Below are positions 52,815 to 62,900 of a stretch of DNA of 64,000 nt, in pieces. Made by a program: the position numbers and the translations under genes. The stretch's first letter is position 1. Each line of letters opens with the position of its first letter. The notes under the pieces were generated by a model that saw only the letters and a program-made list of their open reading frames with translations, did not search any database and was not told the origin of the DNA. Origin of the DNA: Granulicella sp. S190 (GTDB lineage: Bacteria; Acidobacteriota; Terriglobia; Terriglobales; Acidobacteriaceae); assembly GCF_009766095.1 (NCBI RefSeq), contig NZ_LMUD01000023.1:426627-490626 (forward strand), read 5' to 3'.

Positions 52815-53531
52815 ATGTTACGTCGTGACTTCGTCCGCGCTGTGGTATCTGTAAGTGTCGCGCCACGTCTGTTGCTCTCTCAGCAGACCGCGAATCCTGC
52901 CCCTGCCCCTCCGCCTCCCGCACCAGTGCCTTGGACGCTGGGACTAAACCCCAAAACTCCAATACCGCAGACCGAAGTAGCCGATGGCATTACAGAGACG
53001 GTGCAACGCTTCTTCACGCCGGTGCAGTTGGCAGCCCTGATACGGCTAGCGGATGTACTGATGCCTCCCATCGGCGACAAGCCGGGAGCGCTGCAGGCCG
53101 AGACGCCGTTCTTCCTCGACTTCCTGATCGGTAGCTCGCCCGCTGCTCGCAAAAAGGTATACGAAGGCGGCTTGAATTGGCTCGAGTCAGAGTCTGAGAA
53201 AAGATACGGCAAAGGCTTCGCCAAACTTGACGATCGTCAGGCGGGCTCTATTCTGAAGCCGTTACTTCGTACGTGGATGAACGACCATCCTCCAACCGAG
53301 CCGCACGCGGACTTCGTCAACATCGCTCACGACGACATTCGCATGGCCACCATCAACTCAAGGGCATGGAGCGACGTGACCTCCTCCCACGCCCAGGCGT
53401 CGTCCACGGAACTGTTCTGGTATCCGATTGACCCGGACATCTACGCGACAAACTCAGACGGCTCGCAGGCTCCTGTCCACGTCATCGCCGCTCCAAAGGC
53501 ATCGCACGTCATGCCGGAATACTCACGATAA
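52815..53531 (+). CDS. Gluconate 2-dehydrogenase subunit 3 family protein
   Basis: A 238-aa exported small subunit. The N terminus has a Tat-like start (MLRRDFVRAVVSVSVAPRLLL) and a Pro-rich linker. The family core is FFTPVQLAALIRLADVLMPPIGDKPGALQAETPFFLDFLI. In characterised systems such subunits escort a folded GMC-type flavoprotein, lacking its own signal, through the Tat pore. The next gene encodes exactly such a flavoprotein without a signal peptide. AAGGAG precedes the ATG. Confidence 0.85.
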   Translation: MLRRDFVRAVVSVSVAPRLLLSQQTANPAPAPPPPAPVPWTLGLNPKTPIPQTEVADGITETVQRFFTPVQLAALIRLADVLMPPIGDKPGALQAETPFFLDFLIGSSPAARKKVYEGGLNWLESESEKRYGKGFAKLDDRQAGSILKPLLRTWMNDHPPTEPHADFVNIAHDDIRMATINSRAWSDVTSSHAQASSTELFWYPIDPDIYATNSDGSQAPVHVIAAPKASHVMPEYSR

Positions 53532-53555
53532 ACCTCACGGAACACTCAAGGACTG

Positions 53556-55127
53556 ATGACTAACGAGACCTTCGACGTACTGATTATCGGGTCGGGACAC
53601 GCTGGCGGCATGGCAGCAAAGATCCTGACCGAGAGCGGCATTCATTGCCTTATGCTAAACGCCGGGCCCGTGGCAGATGTAGCGCGAAACGCCGAGCACA
53701 AACCCGCCTACGAGCTTCCGTATCGTGGTTTCAAACCGCCTGGGCGCTTGGAGCACGTCTTCCAGGCCAATGAATTCAATGCAAACGTCTGGGTCGATGA
53801 GCAGGAGGTGCCGTACACCTTCGCACCTGAGAACCCCTACAACTGGGTCCGTGTGCGTCTCTTCGGTGGACGATCTCTCTTCTGGTCGCGGCAATCGTTT
53901 CGTCTGAGCGACTACGAGTTCAAGGCGAAGTCTCACGACGGCTTCGGAGAAGACTGGCCGATCAGCTATGCAGACCTCGCACCGTACTACTCGCGAGTAG
54001 AGGATATCTTTCAGGTCGCGGGGGCGCTCGACGGTCCGCCGCAGATGCCCGATGGCAACTTCGTTCTCGACCACGATCCCTGGTCGCAGTCGATGCAGCG
54101 CTTCATGACTGCAGGCAAGCCGTTCGAGATGTCCGTCTGCAAGCAACGTCGCGCTCTCGGTCGTGATGGTCTTGCAAGTTCTGTTAATCTTCTCCTTCCC
54201 GATGCGGAAAAAACAGGCAAGCTCACCTCCATCGCCAATGCGGTAGTGCGCCAGTTGACAGTGGATAAGAATACGGGCCAGCCGAATGGTTGTCTCTTTA
54301 TCGACCGGCTCTCGCGGCGCGAGATGTCCGTCAAAGCTCGCGTAGTGGTGCTTGCTGCAGGAACTCTCGAAAGTACACGCTTACTGTTAAACTCGAACAT
54401 CGGCAACTCAAGTGGTCTGGTGGGGCGCTATCTGATGGACCAGATCTACGGCCCCGGTGTCATCTGTTCCGTCCCTGAAGCCCGCAATGGCAAAGGCACT
54501 AAGGAGCTCATGGGTGGCGGAGCGATCGTTCCGCGCTTTCGCAACATCGCGACCAAGAGTGACAAGTTTCTCCGCGGATACGCGCTGAATGTTACCAGCA
54601 GCACTGGTGCCGTAGCTCCTCGAAACTTCGCGGCGTACGGTGTGGAGCTGGAGCAGAAGCTGAAGGAGTATCACGGAAGTGCCTTCCACATGACCATGAT
54701 GGGAGAAGTCCTCGGACGATACGAGAACCATGTGCGCATTAGCAAAGACAAAGTAGACGCATGGGGGATTCCCGTTCTCCATGTCGAGACCAAGTACACC
54801 GACAACGAGTACAACATGGCCAAGGATGCCGCTGAGACAGGTGCGGCGGTGGCCGAAGCAGCAGGATTCGAGGTGCTATCGAAGAACCCTGTTCCCAACC
54901 CGCCCGGCTACAGCATCCACGAAGTAGGCACCTGCCGCATGGGCGATGATGCGAAGCACAGCGTACTCAACAAATGGTGCCAGAGCCACGACCACAAGAA
55001 CCTCTTCGTTGTAGACGGGGCAAGCTTTACCAGTGCAGGCTGGCAGAACCCGACGATGACAATTCTTTCTCTGTCGATGCGCGCGTCGGAGTATCTTGCC
55101 GGTGAGATGAGCAAGCAGAATATCTAG
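53556..55127 (+). CDS. GMC family oxidoreductase
   Basis: A 523-aa FAD-dependent sugar/alcohol dehydrogenase of the glucose-methanol-choline family. FAD-binding motif DVLIIGSGHAGGMAAKILTESG at the N terminus, GGRSLFWSRQSFRLSDYEF, EDWPISYADLAPYYSRVE, and in the C-terminal domain the catalytic pair: His in YSIHEVGTCRMG and Asn in WQNPTMTILSLSMRASEYL. No signal peptide; it probably hitchhikes with the small subunit encoded 25 bases upstream. Relatives include the catalytic subunits of gluconate, 2-keto-gluconate and glucoside 3-dehydrogenases. Substrate is inferred to be a sugar or glycoside. No cytochrome c subunit is encoded next to it. Confidence 0.9.
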   Translation: MTNETFDVLIIGSGHAGGMAAKILTESGIHCLMLNAGPVADVARNAEHKPAYELPYRGFKPPGRLEHVFQANEFNANVWVDEQEVPYTFAPENPYNWVRVRLFGGRSLFWSRQSFRLSDYEFKAKSHDGFGEDWPISYADLAPYYSRVEDIFQVAGALDGPPQMPDGNFVLDHDPWSQSMQRFMTAGKPFEMSVCKQRRALGRDGLASSVNLLLPDAEKTGKLTSIANAVVRQLTVDKNTGQPNGCLFIDRLSRREMSVKARVVVLAAGTLESTRLLLNSNIGNSSGLVGRYLMDQIYGPGVICSVPEARNGKGTKELMGGGAIVPRFRNIATKSDKFLRGYALNVTSSTGAVAPRNFAAYGVELEQKLKEYHGSAFHMTMMGEVLGRYENHVRISKDKVDAWGIPVLHVETKYTDNEYNMAKDAAETGAAVAEAAGFEVLSKNPVPNPPGYSIHEVGTCRMGDDAKHSVLNKWCQSHDHKNLFVVDGASFTSAGWQNPTMTILSLSMRASEYLAGEMSKQNI

Positions 55128-55157
55128 CAACAGCAAATAGCAATACAAGGGGAAAAC

Positions 55158-56057
55158 GTGACGAAGATCTCTCGCAGGCAGTTCGTAGGAACCATCGCGG
55201 CATCCGCCGCCTTCAGTTTTGCAAGCCGCTTCGCTCATGCCAATCCTCTGGGCCTGCCGCTTGGCATTCAACTCTATTCGGTGCGTCAGCAGATGGGAGA
55301 GAATCTGGACGAAGCTCTCGCTGCAATCAGTGCTGCCGGCTACACCGAGGTAGAAGCGGCAGCGCTACCCAAGAAAAGCGCAAAAGAGATTCGTGCAGCC
55401 TTGGATAAAGCGGGCCTGCGATGCGTCAGTGCCCACCATCCGTTCCCGGATCTACATGCGGGCTTCGATGAGATTGTGGCGTACGACAAGGAGCTCGGCG
55501 TGCAGTTCCTCATCTGCTCCAGCCCCGGGTCGCGAACGCCCGCTCCGGCAGGACCGCACAGCGGCCACACTCCGCACACTCTTGACGACTGGCACTATAA
55601 CGCGGAGCAGTTCAATATCTTCGGCGAGAAGACGGCCGCGTCCGGCATTCACTTCGGTTATCACAACCACACTCCGGAGTTTGCCTCGACCGACGGCAAG
55701 ATTCCGTATCTTGAGCTACTGAGCCTCACTGATCCGAAGAAGGTCACTTTTGAGCTCGACTGCGGATGGGCCATCGTTGCGGGCGTAAAGCCTGAGGAGA
55801 TCTTGAAGGATCATCCCTATCGCATCTCCATGCTCCACGTAAAAGACTTCAACCTTGCAGGCAATCCATCGCCCGATAATCACGAGGCGAAGGTCACTGA
55901 GCTAGGCCATGGCTCCATCGACTACCATCCCATCTTTGCGCAGGCAGCAAAGACGCAGCACATCATGCACTCCTTTGTGGAACAGGAGGCCTTCGATATG
56001 CCATGGAAGGACTCGCTGAAGGTGGATGCGGATTATCTCCGCAACTTCAAAAGCTAA
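55158..56057 (+). CDS. Sugar phosphate isomerase/epimerase-like TIM barrel, Tat-exported
   Basis: A 299-aa protein of the xylose-isomerase-like (AP endonuclease family 2) barrel. GTG start at 55158 after AAGGGG; Tat signal with SRRQFVGTIAASAAF. Metal-site residues expected for the family are seen in order: Glu in YTEVEAA, His in FGYHNHTPEF, Asp in FELDCGW, His in MLHVKDF and a terminal Glu. It follows the GMC enzyme by 30 bases and probably acts on its product in the periplasm, for example as a keto-sugar isomerase or lyase (inference). Confidence 0.87.
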   Translation: MTKISRRQFVGTIAASAAFSFASRFAHANPLGLPLGIQLYSVRQQMGENLDEALAAISAAGYTEVEAAALPKKSAKEIRAALDKAGLRCVSAHHPFPDLHAGFDEIVAYDKELGVQFLICSSPGSRTPAPAGPHSGHTPHTLDDWHYNAEQFNIFGEKTAASGIHFGYHNHTPEFASTDGKIPYLELLSLTDPKKVTFELDCGWAIVAGVKPEEILKDHPYRISMLHVKDFNLAGNPSPDNHEAKVTELGHGSIDYHPIFAQAAKTQHIMHSFVEQEAFDMPWKDSLKVDADYLRNFKS

Positions 56058-56128
56058 CACCTTCGGCTTCTCCTTTAGATTTCACGTCTTAGCGCTCCGG
56101 CCTGTTATTAGGCTGAAGTTGGTTCAAT

Positions 56129-56170
56129 ATCGGCGGGATGGCCTTTGTGCCATACCGCCGATTATTTTTT
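56129..56170 (+). terminator. Rho-independent terminator
   Basis: A 14-bp stem with one mismatch (ATCGGCGGGATGGC/GCCATACCGCCGAT), six-base loop and TTATTTTTT tail. It ends the GMC-module transcript and shows that the sigma-factor gene starts downstream of it. Confidence 0.9.
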
Positions 56171-56214
56171 CGCGGGAACCTAACCGGAAGGCAAACCCAT
56201 TGTCTAATCGGCGA

Positions 56215-56799
56215 ATGGATAGAGCAGAGACAGAAGCGATCCGTGAAGTTCTCGGCGGGAATCGAGACGCCTATCGCGTATTGATGGATCGTCACTTCTC
56301 CTCAGTCGCTCGTGTGACGTTTCGCATCACGGGAAATGAAGAGGATGCGGAAGAGGCAGCGCAGGAGGCGTTCCTGCGGGCCTACAACAAGCTTCCGAGC
56401 TTTCGACTGGAATCAGCTTTTTCAACCTGGATTGTACGAATCGCTATGAACACAGCTATCAATCTCGTCGAACGTCGTAAGCGCGACCTCACCTATCGGG
56501 CGTCGCGCATCGCGGATGAGCCTTCGGCGGCAGATGGCACTGTGCGCGTCGCGGATAGACAAGCTGGGCCGGAGGATGAGTTGCTCGGCCGCGAAGCCGC
56601 TACTTTGCGCGAAACAGCGATGGGCGAGTTGACGCCGATGGAACGTGCCGCATTCACGATGCGGCATATGGAAGAGGTTCCCATGATGGAGATTGCAGAG
56701 GCATTGAATATTACGGTGAACTCGGCGAAGCAGGCCGTATTCCGTGCTGTTTCGAAGCTGCGGCGATCACTTGCGCCAGTGGCGGGAGGTTTGCGGTGA
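56215..56799 (+). CDS. ECF-type RNA polymerase sigma factor
   Basis: A 194-aa sigma-70 family protein of group IV. Region 2 is DAYRVLMDRHFSSVARVTFRITGNEEDAEEAAQEAFLRAYNKLPSFRLESAFSTWIVRIAMNTAINLVERRK; region 4 is LTPMERAAFTMRHMEEVPMMEIAEALNITVNSAKQAVFRAVSKLRR. The start could also be a TTG at 56200, which has GGAAGG upstream; longer versions would run through the terminator. The stop overlaps the anti-sigma gene by four bases. Confidence 0.93.
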   Translation: MDRAETEAIREVLGGNRDAYRVLMDRHFSSVARVTFRITGNEEDAEEAAQEAFLRAYNKLPSFRLESAFSTWIVRIAMNTAINLVERRKRDLTYRASRIADEPSAADGTVRVADRQAGPEDELLGREAATLRETAMGELTPMERAAFTMRHMEEVPMMEIAEALNITVNSAKQAVFRAVSKLRRSLAPVAGGLR

Positions 56800-57518
56800 A
56801 ACATTTTGCGGAAGAGGATCTGATCGCGTATCAGTTGCATGAAAGCTCTAATGAGGCCGCGATTCGCAGGCATCTGGAGGAGTGTACGGAGTGCGCGACG
56901 ATGTCGGAGTCGATTGCAGAGACGCTGCGTGTCTTCTCCGCGGAGCCGGTTCCGCAGCTTGATCTCGAACATAACTGGCAGCGGCTGCGTGGAAATCTGA
57001 GCATACTGAGCGTGGAAAGGCCGAAACGGTTTGGCATGCGATGGCAGTTCGTATGGCCAGCGGTTGGATTGGCGATGGCAGCACTCTTCCTGGTGGTCTT
57101 CGGTGCACTGCATGGCCGACATGCGTTGAAGACGAGGCCTAATTTGGCTATCAATGGGCATGGCCCACTGAGCACCGAGCCCCGCGACCCGGCGGTTGCG
57201 GATCATCTGGACGCCGCCGAGCGTCTGCTGACCGAGGTGAACCATACGCAAGGGCCGCTCGATGAGGCTACGCGCGAACAGGCGCATAGCCTGTTGCTGA
57301 AGAACGCTGTTTATGTTCACACAGCCAGGGATAGTGGGGATGTGGCACAGGCAGCGGTGCTAGAAGATCTTGGCCGTGTACTCACCACTCTCGATAACGA
57401 ACCGGAGACCCAGCATGGCACTTGGCGGTTGCGGCTCGAAATGAACACCAGCGGACTGCTACTGGATATACGGATTCTGCGGCAGAACGACGATCGAAAT
57501 CAAGGAGTGGCACAATGA
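56796..57518 (+). CDS. Anti-sigma factor with zinc-finger (ZAS) domain
   Basis: A 240-aa single-pass membrane protein. The N-terminal cytosolic part has the HxxxCxxC anti-sigma motif (HLEECTECATM), which should hold the ECF sigma factor inactive. A membrane helix lies near 86-107 (FVWPAVGLAMAALFLVVFGAL). The outer part is helical and ends WRLRLEMNTSGLLLDIRILRQ. Coupled to sigma upstream (GTGA overlap) and to the HEAT protein downstream (ATGA). Confidence 0.88.
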   Translation: MKHFAEEDLIAYQLHESSNEAAIRRHLEECTECATMSESIAETLRVFSAEPVPQLDLEHNWQRLRGNLSILSVERPKRFGMRWQFVWPAVGLAMAALFLVVFGALHGRHALKTRPNLAINGHGPLSTEPRDPAVADHLDAAERLLTEVNHTQGPLDEATREQAHSLLLKNAVYVHTARDSGDVAQAAVLEDLGRVLTTLDNEPETQHGTWRLRLEMNTSGLLLDIRILRQNDDRNQGVAQ

Positions 57519-58453
57519 CATCTTTTACTCGGATTAAACTCTCTTCGGCACTGCTGTTTTTCTCGGTGGGAATGCCTTCTTTTCACGCACTGGCGTCTGA
57601 GCTGACCGGTGAACCGGTGCAGGACGATGCTGCTTACACCATAGGTTCGAAGGCGATGGCGGAGCATCGCTGGCCGGATGCGGTTGCCTCCTTCGACAAG
57701 GTAATCAACGCGAAGGGGAAGCGCGTGGACTCGGCGCTTTACTGGAAGGCCTATTCGCTGAACAGGCTCGGCAAGCCGCAGCTTGTCGCCGCCACGTGCG
57801 ATCAGCTAAAAGCTGAGGCTACAAATAGTCCCTGGAATAATGACTGTTCTGCACTTACGGTTACTGTCCATGTGGATACGCAGGCACTTGCCGAGAGCAT
57901 GAGCGACCTGAATGCTCAGATGAAGGACTTGGGAGATTCAACTCACGTGGTAACCGATGGAGGAGATAGCCACCTGGCGCGCGGATCGGACGAAGACCTG
58001 AAGATGCTGGCGCTGAACTCTTTGCTCAATCATGATCCGGCAAAGGCGATCCCTCTCCTCAGGGGAGTTCTCAATGGAAATGGCTCTCCTGACATGAAGA
58101 AGCATGCTTTGTTTGTGCTGGCACAAAGCAAATCGCCTGAAGCAGAGAGCATTCTGCACGATGTCGTGACTGGAAAGCTGGACCCGCAACTGCAAAGAGA
58201 AGCGATTCAGTCGATGGCGATCTTCCAGGGAAAGCGAGCGAACGACACGTTGGTAGAGGTCTACAAAGCTGCTGGCGATGTAAAGATCAAGAGGTCGGTT
58301 ATCTCTGCTTTATTTATTACGCAGGATGCGCAAAGGATGGTTGAACTTGCACGGTCTGAGAAAGACCTAGAGTTGAAGCGAAGCATCGTCTCCCAGCTCG
58401 CTCTGATAAATGACAAAGCTGCAACGGACTACATGATGGAGCTGCTGAAGTAA
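57515..58453 (+). CDS. Exported HEAT-repeat/tetratrico-like protein
   Basis: A 312-aa protein with a signal peptide (SALLFFSVGMPSFHALASE). Residues about 35-100 look TPR-like (YTIGSKAMAEHRWPDAVASFDKVINAKGKRVDSALYWKAYSLNRLG). From about 160 on there are HEAT-like helix pairs (LKMLALNSLLNHDPAKAIPLLRGVL, KKHALFVLAQSKSPEAESILHDVV, LQREAIQSMAIFQGKRANDTLVEVY, IKRSVISALFITQDAQRMVELA). Start 57515 overlaps the anti-sigma stop. It may be the periplasmic partner or signal input of the sigma/anti-sigma pair. Confidence 0.82.
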   Translation: MTSFTRIKLSSALLFFSVGMPSFHALASELTGEPVQDDAAYTIGSKAMAEHRWPDAVASFDKVINAKGKRVDSALYWKAYSLNRLGKPQLVAATCDQLKAEATNSPWNNDCSALTVTVHVDTQALAESMSDLNAQMKDLGDSTHVVTDGGDSHLARGSDEDLKMLALNSLLNHDPAKAIPLLRGVLNGNGSPDMKKHALFVLAQSKSPEAESILHDVVTGKLDPQLQREAIQSMAIFQGKRANDTLVEVYKAAGDVKIKRSVISALFITQDAQRMVELARSEKDLELKRSIVSQLALINDKAATDYMMELLK

Positions 58454-58517
58454 ACCGCTGCTCCATACCCATCACAATCAACGCTGTAAACCGATTCAGA
58501 TGTTCAGGAGAATATCG

Positions 58518-59552
58518 ATGCGAACCCTCGCGCGTATCTTTGCCGCTAGTATGGCGATCTCTGCAGCCACCGTTCTCATGGCGCAGCAGCCAGCGATCCT
58601 TCATGCTCAGCTAAAGACTCAAACTGCCGACCATGGCCTAAATGCGGTGCTGGATGGATTGAAGGCGCAGAGAGGCGCAACCTGGGTGGGCTACTCGATC
58701 CCTGTCAAGGAGAGGGTCTCTTCGGACTGGGCATCGAACCATGTTGAATATCTTGAAGGGAGTAACGGTTCCAGCACAAACGACTCGTCGAAGGACGATC
58801 GCAAGTCCTTTGATCACGCCCTAATTTTGCTCAAGGTGGCGGATGGTGGAGTGACGAAGCTCCATGTCGAGAATCCGGATCGCGTACTGGATGCGGGCGG
58901 AATTCCTCTGGTTTGGTTGAATGGCGTCGATGCGGACGACAGCGCTCGCACCTTGTCTGCTCTCGCGAGCCAAAGTGATGCAGAGCACCTCCGCGACGGT
59001 GCGATCTTTGCGATCTCGATCCACCAGACGGAGGCGGCGACTGCTGCCCTCGTCAATCTCGCCACATCGGAGAATGACCTGCAGATTCGGGAGAAGGCGG
59101 CGTTCTGGCTCGCAAACCAGCGCGGCGCAGAAGGATTCCACGCTATCCAACATCTCGCTCGTACCGATGGGGATGAGAGGTTCCGCGAGAAGCTGACCTT
59201 TGACCTCACGTTGACCAGCGATCCAGGTGGTCTGACCGAACTAATTCGGATGGCGCACGAAGATGCGTCTCCTCAGGTCAGAAAGCAGGCTCAGTTCTGG
59301 ATGGCGAACAAGGATGGCAAGAAGGTCGCCGGCGATCTGCGAGAAGCCGCGTCCAACGATCCTGACAGTGGTGTGCGAAAATCGGCAGTGTTTGCGCTGT
59401 CGCAACTTCCGGGCGAAGAGGCCGTAACGCAGCTGATCACCGTGGCAAACTCGAACGGAGATCCCGCAGTTCGGAAGCAGGCAGTCTTCTGGTTGGGACA
59501 GTCTAATGATCCCAAGGCGCTGGACTATCTGACGAAACTACTGAACCAGTAG
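58518..59552 (+). CDS. Exported HEAT-repeat protein
   Basis: A 344-aa protein with a signal peptide (ARIFAASMAISAATVLMAQQ) and AGGAG seven bases before the ATG. At least five HEAT units of about 31 residues cover the C-terminal half (LRDGAIFAISIHQTEAATAALVNLA, IREKAAFWLANQRGAEGFHAIQHLA, VRKQAQFWMANKDGKKVAGDLREAA, VRKSAVFALSQLPGEEAVTQLITVA, VRKQAVFWLGQSNDPKALDYLTKLL). It shares repeats and layout with the previous gene, suggesting duplication. Role: protein-protein scaffold, otherwise unknown. Confidence 0.85.
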   Translation: MRTLARIFAASMAISAATVLMAQQPAILHAQLKTQTADHGLNAVLDGLKAQRGATWVGYSIPVKERVSSDWASNHVEYLEGSNGSSTNDSSKDDRKSFDHALILLKVADGGVTKLHVENPDRVLDAGGIPLVWLNGVDADDSARTLSALASQSDAEHLRDGAIFAISIHQTEAATAALVNLATSENDLQIREKAAFWLANQRGAEGFHAIQHLARTDGDERFREKLTFDLTLTSDPGGLTELIRMAHEDASPQVRKQAQFWMANKDGKKVAGDLREAASNDPDSGVRKSAVFALSQLPGEEAVTQLITVANSNGDPAVRKQAVFWLGQSNDPKALDYLTKLLNQ

Positions 59553-59626
59553 CGCCACGTACGAATCCCTCGCTTGTGGTGCGGCCACTTCGTTGCTTCT
59601 TGTTTGTTCATCAGGCTTCTAACAAA

Positions 59627-59657
59627 AAGAGTCCTCCCGCTGTCCGGGAGGACTCTT
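59627..59657. terminator. Rho-independent terminator
   Basis: Perfect 13-bp stem AAGAGTCCTCCCG (59627-59639)/CGGGAGGACTCTT (59645-59657) with a five-base loop, A-rich before and T-rich after. Ends the sigma/HEAT operon. Confidence 0.88.
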
Positions 59658-59804
59658 CTGTTAAGAGCACGTTGTAGTGAAGGAACCATGCGGACCACAC
59701 CGAAAAAGGACTTTTGCAACACCAACGGAAGAAGTGACAGTCACTTGCAAACTCCAATAGATTTTCAAGTAAAAATCCAATAAGGAAATAATTTCTAAAA
59801 TGTC

Positions 59805-59833
59805 TTGACAGCGTCATTCCCGCAGCTTAAGGT
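59805..59833 (+). promoter_or_regulatory. Sigma-70-like promoter before TonB receptor gene
   Basis: TTGACA at 59805-59810, a 17-base spacer and TAAGGT at 59828-59833, preceded by an A/T-rich stretch. The -35 box is perfect, the -10 box weak. It lies about 145 bases upstream of the receptor start. Confidence 0.45.
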
Positions 59834-59977
59834 TGTGCCGAAATCTCAGGGTAGGTTTCGCTAGCGCTGTAAGAACAATAGGAATCGCACACGAATCTGA
59901 CGGCTCGCCGCACAAAACTCTGCTGCCGTCGGCAAGCGGTCCTGCGTTCGCGCAAGGCTCATTTTATGGAGGCAGTA

Positions 59978-62900
59978 ATGGAATCAATACGTCACTCGAA
60001 GATCCGAATCTTATTTTTATTGCCCACTATGCTCGTTCTTCTCGCCGGCATGGCTTTAGCGCAGGGCAACACTGGATCGATCCGCGGAACCATTGTGGAT
60101 ACTACCGGCTCTTCCATCGCAGGGGTCGAGGTCGTAGTCACCAGCGAAGCTACAGGCGTCAGCAAAACACTCACCACCTCGGAGGCGGGCTTCTACTCTG
60201 TGGATGCGCTTACCCCTGGCCTGTACAGCGTGAAGGCCGCGCATGTCGGCTTCACGCAACTCACCGTGCAGCACGTACAGGTTGATCCCGGCCAGACCCG
60301 GGAGACAAGCGTCACGTTGAAAGTTGGTAGCACCGGCGAAAGCGTGAACGTCACAGCGGACGCCCTCGCGGTCGAAACACAAGACTCCGGCTCCGGCGGC
60401 ACTATCACGTCGAAGCAGGTTGAAAACCTTATGCTTAATGGCCGCAACTTTCAGTCGATGGGCCAGCTCATTCCCGGAGTCTCCAGCACAGCCGGTAATA
60501 ACCAGCAGACAGCTGGCGGCCTCACCGGCGGTACTACTCTCATCGTCAATGGCGCATCCGTCGAGTACTCCGTCTACACGCTCGATGGCGTCTACAACAT
60601 GAACACGGGCAATCTGGCCAATATCAATATCCTTCCCATCGTCGACTCGATTGACGAGTTCCGGATACTCAAAGACAACTACAGCGCCCGCTACGGACTA
60701 GCGGGATCCGGCCAGGTTGTAGTTGAGACCAAGTCTGGCACCGATACCTACCACGGTAGCGCGTGGGACTACTTCCGCAACGATGCGCTCGATGCCAACC
60801 CCTACTTCGCTACCGTAAAAACCAAGCTGCGTCAGAATATCTTCGGCTACTCCTTCGGCGGTCCGATCCGCATACCGCATATCTATGGCGGCAATCATAA
60901 AACCTTCTTCTTTGCGTCGAACGAATGGCGTCGCATCGAAACCGGGTCCACCGCGCAGGGTCTCGTCTTTACTCCTGCCCAGAGGGCGGGCACGTTGACC
61001 AACACGACCCCGCTCACCATTGACGCTCTCGGTCAACAGCAGCTCGCCGCGCGCGGAGCCACCAACTGCATCACCGGCCCGAATACCATAAATCCCGCCT
61101 GCATCGATCCCAATGCGATCGCCCTGCTCAACTCTCTAGGCGAACTTCCCAACAACCCCGGCAGCAGCCTCAACTACATCAATCAACAATCGCAGACCCT
61201 CAGCCAGGATAGCTATAACTACCGGGTCGATCACTACATCACCGAGAACGAAGTCCTTACGGGTCGTGTCTCCTACGAGCAGGTAAAAAACGGTATCCCG
61301 TATAACTCCTTCGGCGGCGGAATCTTCGCGACCACCCCAACAACCTACTACACCACTGGCATAAATATGATGGGCCGTCTCACCTCGACCATCACGTCCA
61401 ACCTCATCAATACTGCGACCGTCGCTGAGACTTACGACAAGCCGCGAATCAACACCTCAAACTTTCAGCTCCCCTCTGGTGTGACCATCAACCAGGCATT
61501 CCCAGACGCAAACGTTCTCAACAAGGCTCCCACGGTCAGCTTCAGCGGCGGCTATGCCGGCTTCGGTGCCTCCACTCCGCCAATTCATGCCTCCGATGGT
61601 GAGGGCATCCTGCAGGATGATCTGAGTTGGACCAAGGGCTCGCATGTACTGCAGTTCGGCGCGCTGTACATTGCAGGTATCAAAAACCAGAACGTGTTCA
61701 CTCTCCCTGGCGGTTCGTTTGCCTTCAACGGCACAAGGACCGGAGATCCGGTTGCGGACTATCTCCTTGGGCTTGACTCCACCTACCATCAGGATAGCGG
61801 CCAACGTAGCGGATCTTTTCACTATCGTCAGGGCGAGGCATACGCGCAGGACGACTGGCATGTCAACCGAAGGCTAACCGTCAATGCCGGGCTACGCTGG
61901 GTCTACTTTTCGCCGAACACAAACTCCGGCGATCAGGTCTCTTCGTTCTACGCCTCACAGTACAACGCGTCGCAAGCCCCTGTCGTGACTCTCGGCGGTG
62001 GCTTTCTTACCAATGCTTCAGGCGTTCCGGTCACCTCCACAGGGTCAGCCGCCAATCTAACCACCGGCCTTGTCTTTGCTGGGCAGAACGGCGTACCGGA
62101 CGGTTTCTTCAATGCCACACGCAAGAACTTCGCTCCCCGCATCGGCTTTGCTTACGATCTCACCGGCGACGGCAAGACGTCCCTTCGCGCGGGCTACGGC
62201 ATCGGATACTCCCGACTCGCCGTAGAGGCGATCTACAACGCCTTCGGCCAAAACCCGCCTTTCACGCAGAGTTCGAACATCAACTCAGGAACACTTGAGA
62301 ATCCAACCGCTGGCTTGGCCACAGGCCTTACACCGCAGACCATCGATGCAGTAGGTCCAAAGTTCACCCCAACACAGCTGCAGTCCTACAGCCTCACCGT
62401 CGAGCGTCAGCTCTTTCCCAGCGCAGTCCTAAGCGTCGCCTATGCAGGAACGCAGTTCCGTCACGAAGATACCTTTGGATACGATCAGAACCAGCCCCTC
62501 CCTGTCACTGCACCCACGCAGGCTGGCTGTCTCGCGGCCGGTCAAACCTCCTCAACCACGTATAGCTTCGATCCGTGCATCAATCTCGGAAACTCCACCA
62601 GCGCCAACTTTACCCGTCCATACAAAGGCTATTCCAACATCTACACGGAAGCTGGCATCGGCTCGGGCAACTACAACTCACTCCAGACTGGATTCGTCTA
62701 CCGTAAGAGTAATGTCAACGCTACCGTCTCTTACGCCTACAGCAAATCGCTATCGCAGTTCGGACACTCCAGCAACACCGGCGGTGGCGGAAGTATCGCA
62801 GGCGGCGGGGGGCAGGGAATTCAGGACTGGACTAATCTCGCTGCAGAGTATGGTCCGTCCAACTTCGATCGTACTCACGTCCTCACCTTCTCCGGCGTAT

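Noticed and set aside
56026..56214. Longer N terminus for the ECF sigma factor
   Set aside because: It would run through a strong terminator hairpin at 56129-56170.
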